A stretch of 13,323 nt of DNA from CAYUNA01 sp047629355 (GTDB taxonomy: Bacteria; Bacteroidota; Bacteroidia; Chitinophagales; Saprospiraceae). Position numbers and translations under genes: made by a program. The notes under the pieces are model-generated. The model was not told the origin of the DNA, ran no database searches, and saw only the letters and a list, made by a program, of their open reading frames with translations. Every line of letters begins with the position of its first letter. The stretch's first letter is position 1. The stretch spans positions 1 through 13,323 of the forward strand of contig JBLHWU010000184.1 of the NCBI GenBank assembly GCA_047629355.1. Direction: 5' to 3'. Below are positions 1 through 5,711 of this stretch, one piece after another.

Positions 1-134
1 TTTATAAACATCTTTTTCCGCTATTTTCCCCTTAAAAATGTCTTCAATAATACTGGTTATTCAAGAATTTTTAAAGAAAAACTATCGAAAAAATATTGTC
101 TAAAAATTTCACCCGATTAATTACTACGCGTTAC
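1..134. repeat. Family A palindrome, cut by the window start
   Basis: Long imperfect inverted repeat centred near position 55. The right arm (59-134) runs through AAGAATTTTTAAAGAAAAAC, TATCGAAAAAATATTGTC and TTAATTACTACGCGTTAC. The left arm (1-53) is its imperfect reverse complement, and the outer end of that arm lies outside the window. The sequence aligns with the reverse complement of 2635-2790, and its right arm is nearly identical to 9717-9793. The element ends 71 bp before the Nudix start codon. Confidence 0.8.
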
Positions 135-205
135 TTACTGCCGTTGAATTTATAGAAAATAGGTTTATTAAATCGTTTTTTTTACTAAAAATATAAACGT
201 TCTCA

Positions 206-724
206 ATGCAAATTTTAAAAACCCATTATCATGCTGAAGTAAACACTTTAGAAAATAAATCTATTTTCACAAGGCTAGCCACTAGGGGTATCGCCATTCA
301 AGGGAATACCATTTTACTACTTTATACTGCACGATATGAGGACTACAGTCTTCCTGGCGGAGGCTTAGATTTGGGCGAAAATAAAATCGAAGGGATGATG
401 CGAGAGCTTAGTGAAGAAACTGGAGCCAAAGATATTAAAAACATAAAGCCCTTTGGCGCTTATGAAGAGTATCGACCATGGCATAAGCCAGACTATGACA
501 TTCAGCATATGATTTCTTATTGCTATACCTGCAACATTAACAAAGAGCTTGGTAGCTCAAAAATGGAGTCGTACGAAATAAAAAATGGCATGAAAGCGAT
601 TTGGATTAATATTCATGAAGCCATAAAACACAATAAAAAGACCATGGCAACCAGCGATAAAAAAGGGATGTCTATTGAACGGGAAACTTTTTTATTAATG
701 CTTATTGCTGAAACGATAATTTAA
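206..724 (+). CDS. Nudix hydrolase
   Basis: Predicted hydrolase of a nucleoside-diphosphate-linked substrate, likely cytoplasmic. The 172-residue protein has a complete Nudix box at residues 52-74 matching G-x5-E-x7-REUxEExGU: G52, E58, then R66-E67-L68-S69-E70-E71-T72-G73-A74. The glutamates of the REUxEE core bind the catalytic divalent metal. A beta-strand-rich stretch (about 22-50) leads into the box, as is usual for the fold, and the length is normal for a one-domain Nudix protein. There is no signal peptide or membrane segment. ATG 206 is used; no Shine-Dalgarno sequence is visible, which is normal in Bacteroidota. Substrate cannot be told from sequence: the family includes NTP sanitising enzymes, ADP-sugar hydrolases and others. 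The gene stands alone. A family A palindrome ends 71 bp upstream, and the TAA stop overlaps an ACGCGTTACTTA element-end motif by one base. Confidence 0.9.
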   Translation: MQILKTHYHAEVNTLENKSIFTRLATRGIAIQGNTILLLYTARYEDYSLPGGGLDLGENKIEGMMRELSEETGAKDIKNIKPFGAYEEYRPWHKPDYDIQHMISYCYTCNINKELGSSKMESYEIKNGMKAIWINIHEAIKHNKKTMATSDKKGMSIERETFLLMLIAETII

Positions 725-731
725 CGCGTTA

Positions 732-898
732 CTTAATAACGGTGAAAGAATAAGTTCCCCAACTATCCTCGTTTATTTTGGTCTTAGTTTTTGCTTTTGA
801 AATAGAAGTTATCTATACATAATGACTGTTTCAAAAGTAAAAAATAAGGGCAAAAGAAATACAGGAGAGTTGGGGAAGTTATTTTTTTACAGTTACTT
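732..898. repeat. Family C palindrome
   Basis: Imperfect inverted repeat with arms of about 80 bases and a centre near 813-818. Left-arm landmarks are TAAGTTCCCCAACT (751-764) and CTTAGTTTTTGCTTTTGAAA; the right arm carries TTTCAAAAGTAAAAAATAAG and AGTTGGGGAAGTTA. The left end begins in GTTACTTAA and the right end closes in GTTACTTAG, the boundary motif shared with other families here. Relatives lie at 2494-2612 (partial), 8784-8840 (reverse) and 9462-9585. Confidence 0.75.
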
Positions 899-902
899 AG
901 TA

Positions 903-1099
903 GTCATTCAAGTTAATACTGTCGGTTAATTTAATTGAGTATTGCGCCCGCACTTCGTTAAAAACACTTTTTTGCTATTAGCAAAAGCCAGCGTAGATAG
1001 CAAAAGCCAGCGTAGATAGCAAAGGCTATGCCTGCGTTTTTTGCCTTGTTCAAACACAATACTCAACCAAATTCATCCGACAGTATTAACTTGAATGAC
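903..1099. repeat. Family B palindrome with perfect 23-bp terminal inverted repeats
   Basis: Positions 903-925 and 1077-1099 are exact reverse complements over 23 bp (outer part GTCATTCAAGTTAATACTGT). Inner arms continue imperfectly (TTGAGTATTG near 937 and its complement CAATACTCAA near 1057). The core contains CACTTCGTTAAAAACAC and CTGCGTTTTTTGC, which recur in the copy at 2326-2499. The element directly adjoins the family C palindrome on its left through TTACTTAGTAG. Confidence 0.85.
980..1017. repeat. Two 19-bp tandem repeats inside the family B core
   Basis: The unit AGCAAAAGCCAGCGTAGAT occurs at 980-998 and again exactly at 999-1017, followed by a partial third unit (AGCAAAGGC). The other family B copy has a single AGCAAAAGCTAT at this place, so this copy has gained units, probably by slippage. 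Confidence 0.9.
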
Positions 1100-1172
1100 C
1101 ACTCTAAAGTGTTTAATTGATTATTGTGCTTTGCCTAACTATTGAACGAACGGGGAAATCATTTCCAAATCC

Positions 1173-2039
1173 TTAATCAAATATAACCGTCCGATTCTGA
1201 TAAGGCATAATCTTATGCTGCAACTGCAAAAAGATAGCTTTGGAAAGTACCATTTTCTCCAAATCTTTACCTTTTCTTTTCAAATCAATTACCCCATCTT
1301 GGTGTGAAATTTGAGTAACGCCTTGCTCAATAATTGGTCCAGCATCCAACTCCGCAGTAACGTAATGACTTGTCGCTCCAATGATTTTAACACCACGCTC
1401 ATAGGCTTGATGATAAGGTCTTGCACCAATAAAAGCTGGTAAGAACGAGTGGTGAATATTAATTATTTTGTGTTCATATTCTGCAATCATATCTTCCGAA
1501 ATAATCTGCATATAACGTGCTAAAACAATGAAGTCAACATTTAATTCTTTCATTAAAGCAATCTCTGCTGCTTCTTGTTCTTTTTTATTTTCTTTAGTAA
1601 TGGGAAAAATTTTGAAAGGAATACCAAAGTGTTCTGCAATGCCCTGCATATTTGCGTGATTGCTTATGATAACAGGAATTTCTACATCCCATTCTTTCGA
1701 CATATAACGTTGCAATATATCGTAAAAACAATGTGATGCTTTTGAAACAAAAACAGCCATGCGAGGCTTGATAGAAGTGAAATGAAGTTGGAATTTCATG
1801 TCAAATTTCTGTGCTAAAAGTGTATTGAAATATTCTTTTAGTTTATCTTTAGGAATTCTGAATCCTTCTAATTCAAATTCGATGCGCATAAAGAAAGCCT
1901 CTATTTGCCGGTCAACATGTTGTTCTAAATGAAGAACATTTCCATTGTTTTCCTGTAAAAAATCAGTTACTGCTGCTACAATTCCTTTTTTGTCAGGGCA
2001 GTGAATAAGTAGTATGGCTGTATCTTTAATTTTATTCAT
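1173..2039 (-). CDS. purU: Formyltetrahydrofolate deformylase PurU
   Basis: Hydrolyses 10-formyltetrahydrofolate to formate and tetrahydrofolate, balancing the one-carbon pool and feeding formate to PurT-dependent purine synthesis in species that have it. Residues about 7-85 form an ACT-type domain (ILLIHCPDKKGIVAAVTDFL), and residues about 92-275 form a formyltransferase-fold catalytic domain. The catalytic triad known from the GAR transformylase family is present: N194 and H196 in INIHHSFLP, and D232 in ELDAGPII, with the usual spacing of 38 residues between Asn and Asp. The N-terminal ACT domain separates it from PurN, and the length of 288 residues is standard for PurU. It is monocistronic and convergent with the Nudix gene. 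No recognisable promoter was found, but the upstream region carries a 13-bp direct repeat (2054-2082). Nothing looks truncated. Confidence 0.95.
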   Translation of the reverse strand: MNKIKDTAILLIHCPDKKGIVAAVTDFLQENNGNVLHLEQHVDRQIEAFFMRIEFELEGFRIPKDKLKEYFNTLLAQKFDMKFQLHFTSIKPRMAVFVSKASHCFYDILQRYMSKEWDVEIPVIISNHANMQGIAEHFGIPFKIFPITKENKKEQEAAEIALMKELNVDFIVLARYMQIISEDMIAEYEHKIINIHHSFLPAFIGARPYHQAYERGVKIIGATSHYVTAELDAGPIIEQGVTQISHQDGVIDLKRKGKDLEKMVLSKAIFLQLQHKIMPYQNRTVIFD

Positions 2040-2053
2040 GAAATCTTTTATTT

Positions 2054-2082
2054 CTGTTGATATTTATTGCTGTTGATATTTA
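2054..2082. repeat. Direct repeat upstream of purU
   Basis: CTGTTGATATTTA occurs at 2054-2066 and 2070-2082 with a 16-bp period, 15-43 bases upstream of the purU start codon. On the purU strand this reads TAAATATCAACAG twice. The position fits the 5' leader or promoter, so it could be a regulator site or simple slippage; nothing in the sequence decides. Confidence 0.5.
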
Positions 2083-2157
2083 ATTTATAGCAGTGAATAT
2101 GCAATAATTTGTCCGAAAAAAAGACTTCGATCTACTTCAAGAGTCTTAAAATAAATA

Positions 2158-2329
2158 GGTGACCTTAGATAATCAATACTTTTGACAGCCAATATTTTTT
2201 GTTTAAGAATTTTTAAAAATCCTTTAAAAATCGCTTTATTGAATGATTTTTAAAAATTCTTAAACGGAAGATATCCGGGTCTAAAAGTATCAATTATTTG
2301 GGGTCACCTGATTAATTACTACGCGTTAC
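2158..2329. repeat. Family A-type palindrome with one element end
   Basis: Positions 2158-2221 and 2245-2308 are inverted repeats with about 64-base arms: GGTGACC at one end and GGTCACC at the other, matching CAATACTTTT/AAAAGTATCAATT, and an exact GTTTAAGAATTTTTAAAAAT run beside a loop of about 23 bases. Beyond the right arm is the family A end TGATTAATTACTACGCGTTAC (2309-2329). No matching end is seen on the left, so the copy is asymmetric or eroded. It abuts the family B copy at 2326. Confidence 0.75.
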
Positions 2330-2499
2330 TAAGTAGTTATTCAAGTTAATCCTGTCGGATGATTTGGCGATTTTTAAATTTGTACTTCGTTAAAAATACT
2401 CGCCATAGCAAAAGCTATATCTGCGTTTTTTGCTTCGTACAAATTCAAAACTCATCCCAATGCTATCCGACACTATTAACTTGAAAAACTACTTAGTAA
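2326..2499. repeat. Second family B palindrome
   Basis: Terminal inverted repeats at 2326-2358 and 2467-2499 match at about 30 of 33 positions (outer part TTACTAAGTAGTT, then TTCAAGTTAAT and TGTCGG). The core holds TACTTCGTTAAAAATACTC, AGCAAAAGCTATATCTGCG and TTTTTTGC, as in 903-1099. Its left end overlaps the GTTAC end of the preceding family A copy and its right end runs into a family C-like start, so three elements are joined without spacer. Confidence 0.8.
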
Positions 2500-2612
2500 A
2501 GGTGAAAAATAACTTCCCCCAACTCTTCTGTGTGTGGGAGTTGGCATTTCTTTTTTGTAGCATAGCATTCAAAATGGTATTTCTAATTCGTGGAATACTG
2601 TTTTTATTTTAA
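2494..2612. repeat. Partial or degraded family C copy
   Basis: TAGTAAAGGTGAAAAATAAC followed by TTCCCCCAACTCTTCTG resembles the left end of the palindrome at 732-898. A small perfect hairpin, CCAACTC (2519-2525) with GAGTTGG (2538-2544), is nested in it. The remainder to 2612 is AT-rich and only loosely similar. An open frame of 60 codons crosses this region but lies over the repeats and is not called as a gene. Confidence 0.5.
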
Positions 2613-2634
2613 CTTGGTGTTTTGAAAGAAATTA

Positions 2635-2790
2635 GTAACACGTAGTGATTAATCAGATAAAATTTTTAGACAAGATTTTTTTGATAGTTTTCTTTAAAAA
2701 AGGCTTGAATAACCCTTTTATTGAAGTCTTTTTTAAAGGAAAATAGGAAAAAGATATTTAAAAATTACCTGATTAATTAGTACGTGTTAC
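2635..2790. repeat. Complete symmetric family A palindrome
   Basis: The clearest complete copy: 156 bp with arms of about 75-78 bases meeting near 2713. The ends are GTAACACGTA and TACGTGTTAC, exact complements. Inside, TGATTAATCAG pairs with CTGATTAATTA, TTTCTTTAAAAAAGGCTTGAATAA pairs with TTATTGAAGTCTTTTTTAAAGGAAA (imperfectly). No ORF is carried, so it is a non-autonomous element. It ends 51 bp before the start of the T9SS-sorted protein gene and would lie in its promoter or leader region. Confidence 0.85.
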
Positions 2791-2841
2791 TTAACAATAT
2801 CACTAGGGGGAGGAATCCCTAATTTAAAAAAGCGTAACTTG

Positions 2842-5148
2842 ATGAAAATAGAAAATACACTTCGAATTTTATTACTGCACCTAATTTTCACTTTCAGTTT
2901 ATCGATTGTTTCGACCGCACAAATTTTAGAATGTGACAACACAAGTTTAGCCGATTTTTATGACCTTTATGGAGGACAAAGTGCCTTTAGCACGCATTCC
3001 GTAGCGGCGGTGACGACTTTTATAGCAGTCGAAGAAGCGATTCAAGCGGAGGATTATGCACAAGCGCAAATGCTGATTGACAACCTTTTTGGTACTTATC
3101 CAAAAGGCGACAACGTTTGGTGGAATGTCTGGGCGAATCCGACGGGGGCAAATTTAGGTACACCTCATGGCTATTACGGCTTGCGAATGATGGAAGACAT
3201 CGTTGATTATCATCTCAATTTCGACGAGGAAATGGCGCCTGATACTGCTTTTATGAGCATTGTGCTGGTCGGTTGTTCGGAGGGCATTCAACCCACGACG
3301 GAGACCCAATTGCAGAACGGGACTGGTCCTTTTGTGACGAATACGATTGTCCCAGATTTAATGGAAAACGATTATTGCTTGGTTCGACAAACGCTTGATT
3401 TATTTTCAAAATATGTAAAGGCGATTACTGTTGGGGAATTGGTCGTGGCGATAGAATTTGTAGAATTACCAGACTTGTGTTTGCCTGTCGATGTATCGAA
3501 TACGCAACCTTATTTCGCGTTGGGTAGCATGGTGCCCGTTTTTGAAGGACTGAGTGACGAGATTAACAACAATACCGACTGGTTTTGGATTTTGTACCCT
3601 TCTCACGTACCTGAATTTCCGACTTTCGATGATGAGGCATTTATCACGGGCGGTATGGGAGCAGACGCCAAAGGTGGACCTGTTTTTATCAGTGATGATA
3701 AGTGGTTGGTGCGTAAACCTGCTCATTTGGGGACCGGTGATATGAATGATATTGAACGCAGGGTTTATCTTCCACAGTGGTTGCAGCATGAATTTTTTCA
3801 CCATCTTTATCGAATTTATCCCGAATTGAATTTGGAAGTCGATGGTCACGATTGGTTCAATCAAGATTTTTGGCCAGATGATTTTGAGGGGCAGTTTGAG
3901 CCAGATTATTATGCGGAAACGTTACACAAAAGATTGCAAATAGACTGTGCGCCTTTGGCAAGAAAGTTGATTACCAGAGTTCAAGATGATGCGCAACAAT
4001 TCTTCAGCGATTTGGCAATGGAGGAATTGATAGGTGCTTATTCTTTGGATGCTGTTCAAAATGATTGGCATGTAGGTGAAATTATTCAACAAGGGAATCT
4101 ATATTTTTGGAAAAATAGTGCCAACGTCCAATGGCAAGTCACGCCCAATATTGCGGAAGGCAAATTGGAAACAGGACCGGATTGTCCGTGTACTGATCAA
4201 GATTTCTTTTTAGAGCTTTACCGAACGGTGGAGGGGGACTATATTCCTGGGGTAGTTGCGCTCAAATTTCAAGGCGAGATTTATAAAAAACGTTTTAATA
4301 TCCTTCGGGAAATTGCGCCAATAGAAATTGCCTTGGGTATTTTTCAAAGAAAACCTACGGAAAATCCACTTCATACTGGAACCATTATCAAAGATACTGG
4401 TCAATTTTTTTGGGAAAACGAAGCGGGTGACCTTTGGTCTTTGACACCGAATGCGGAAGAGGAAAATTTTGCACTTAACAATGATAGTCCGACGCCTGGC
4501 GAAGCATTCGAATTAATTATGGTAGAAGATGAATGCGGACTTTATGTATTGGGTTTTAAATATTTGGAAGACTATTATTGGAAGCCCAAACGAGATGAAT
4601 TGAATGCTACTCCAACCCTGATTAATCCGATTGCTGACCAAGTTTTACAAGAAAATTTTGGTACTTATGCTATTGATGTATCTACCGTTTTTGTTGACTT
4701 GGAAGAAGAAGTTTTATTGCTTTTTGCCTCAAGCAATGAATCGGTGCTGATTTCGACTTCACTGAATGGTCAAGAACTTCAGCTTTCTGGCGGAGCAATA
4801 GGCAGCGCAATAATTACGGTAACTGCCATGGATAGCAATGGTGGATGTGTGATGGATGAATTCAACGTAGAGGTGATGGAAATTGTGGGCACGGATGATG
4901 TGAATGCTGTTGCACCAGTTATTTCGATTTTCCCTAATCCGACCCGAGATTATATTTTTATTGTTGGGGAAACCGCTGGTTTTGGTGTCGCTGTATTTTC
5001 AGCTGACCAATCTTTTCATCAGGTGTTTTCTGTAGCCGGCAAAGCAACGCAGATAGATATGCGTCATTTATCGGCTGGGGTGTATTTTGTATTGATTACC
5101 GATTTGGATAGTGGAGATAGGAGGTTGGAGCGGGTGGTTAGGTATTAA
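2842..5148 (+). CDS. Secreted T9SS-sorted protein with putative HExxH metallopeptidase motif
   Basis: Exported protein of 768 residues, function not established. The ATG at 2842 is chosen; a TTG codon directly before it (2839) is also in frame but gives no better signal sequence. Residues 1 to about 26 form a Sec signal peptide (MKIENTLRILLLHLIFTFSL..., ending near STAQ). H316-E317-F-F-H320 is an HExxH zinc-protease signature in a Trp/His/Asp-rich region (H336, D337 and several glutamates downstream could supply the third ligand), so a peptidase is plausible but the clan is not clear. Residues 412-436 and 513-537 align without gaps (G..II....FFW.N.A...W..TPN, 11 of 25 identical) and begin two copies of a roughly 70-95-residue module. 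Residues about 588-685 resemble a cadherin-like/Ig-like fold. Residues about 692-768 are a type A T9SS sorting domain (SIFPNPTRDYIF ... GVYFVLI), which implies outer-membrane translocation and surface attachment or release. A family A palindrome ends 51 bp upstream. Confidence 0.85.
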   Translation: MKIENTLRILLLHLIFTFSLSIVSTAQILECDNTSLADFYDLYGGQSAFSTHSVAAVTTFIAVEEAIQAEDYAQAQMLIDNLFGTYPKGDNVWWNVWANPTGANLGTPHGYYGLRMMEDIVDYHLNFDEEMAPDTAFMSIVLVGCSEGIQPTTETQLQNGTGPFVTNTIVPDLMENDYCLVRQTLDLFSKYVKAITVGELVVAIEFVELPDLCLPVDVSNTQPYFALGSMVPVFEGLSDEINNNTDWFWILYPSHVPEFPTFDDEAFITGGMGADAKGGPVFISDDKWLVRKPAHLGTGDMNDIERRVYLPQWLQHEFFHHLYRIYPELNLEVDGHDWFNQDFWPDDFEGQFEPDYYAETLHKRLQIDCAPLARKLITRVQDDAQQFFSDLAMEELIGAYSLDAVQNDWHVGEIIQQGNLYFWKNSANVQWQVTPNIAEGKLETGPDCPCTDQDFFLELYRTVEGDYIPGVVALKFQGEIYKKRFNILREIAPIEIALGIFQRKPTENPLHTGTIIKDTGQFFWENEAGDLWSLTPNAEEENFALNNDSPTPGEAFELIMVEDECGLYVLGFKYLEDYYWKPKRDELNATPTLINPIADQVLQENFGTYAIDVSTVFVDLEEEVLLLFASSNESVLISTSLNGQELQLSGGAIGSAIITVTAMDSNGGCVMDEFNVEVMEIVGTDDVNAVAPVISIFPNPTRDYIFIVGETAGFGVAVFSADQSFHQVFSVAGKATQIDMRHLSAGVYFVLITDLDSGDRRLERVVRY

Positions 5149-5270
5149 GGAGTTGATTAGATGCGGTTGTGAAAAAGGGTAACAAGGTACTATTTAAGAA
5201 AGCAAATAAAAAGAAAATTATTTGGTTCTTTGACAAATTTCGTGAAACACAAATTTATTTCTGTTTTTAC

Positions 5271-5362
5271 AGAGGGAGTTTGAGGGATAAAACGGCTTTG
5301 CAAAAACCGTTTTATCCCTCAAAACTATACCCGCGTTGCCGCAGGTAACGCACACTATTTTT
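5271..5362. repeat. Family D two-hairpin element, copy 1
   Basis: Hairpin 1 is a perfect 17-bp stem (5279-5295 with 5307-5323) with an 11-base loop, CTTTGCAAAAA. Hairpin 2 has the 8-bp stem GCGTTGCC/GGTAACGC (5333-5340 with 5344-5351, one G-T pair) and loop GCA. It is preceded by AGGGAGTTTGAGGG and followed by CACTAT. The second copy at 9839-9934 has the same layout with compensating stem changes. No T-run follows hairpin 1 directly, so it is not an obvious intrinsic terminator, although it lies 131-175 bases after the stop of the 2842-5148 gene. Confidence 0.85.
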
Positions 5363-5625
5363 TATTAGAGGTCAAAATTTACAATTCTCTCCCTCCTGAT
5401 ATTTCAAAGTAACGGTCAATCATTTATGAATTAAAGCAGTAGGTTATTAATCTCCGAGTCCTTAATCATGAAATAGAGTTTACACAAAAAGTTTTGTTTT
5501 GCATCATTGCATATGTGCTTCATGTCCCGATGTCGAAAATGTATCTATATTGTGCATTCCAACTACTGCGCTCGTAAAAAGCCATCCTTTCCCAGCCGTA
5601 TTCATAAATAAATTAAGAAATATAG

Positions 5626-5633
5626 TAACTTTG
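5626..5633 (+). promoter_or_regulatory. Candidate Bacteroidota -7 box for the GH3 gene
   Basis: TAACTTTG matches the Bacteroidota -7 consensus TAnnTTTG exactly and is placed 78 bases before the start codon, giving a leader of about 70 bases. No clear TTG -33 element is present at the expected distance (the sequence near 5600 reads ATTCATAA), so the call rests on the -7 box alone. Confidence 0.4.
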
Positions 5634-5711
5634 ACTTCAAGTAGGTGACTTAAATTAAGAAGCTTAAAACCAGCGACTAAATTTTCAATAACATTAAAAG
5701 TTTTTTTCAAT

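Larger units (their letters stand above)
5149..5711. other. Intergenic region, 563 bp, without a gene
   Basis: It contains the family D element and, near its right end, a promoter-like box for the glycoside hydrolase gene. A minus-strand open frame at 5504-5773 has no recognisable domains, starts inside the hydrolase gene and has a low-complexity Asn run antisense to the signal-peptide codons, so it is not called. The rest (5363-5600) shows no feature I can support. Confidence 0.7.

Noticed and set aside
980..1017. Possible CRISPR-like repeat
   Set aside because: The 19-bp units are directly tandem with no spacers and no cas genes are near; simple slippage in the repeat core explains them.
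2430..2612. Open frame of 60 codons on the + strand
   Set aside because: It lies across the right arm of a family B palindrome and a degraded family C copy, has no recognisable domain and ends in a low-complexity hydrophobic run typical of T-rich DNA.
5279..5323. Intrinsic terminator for the T9SS-sorted protein gene
   Set aside because: The stem is strong but is followed by CAAAACTATAC rather than a T-run, lies 131 bases after the stop codon and recurs at 9848-9892 away from any gene end.
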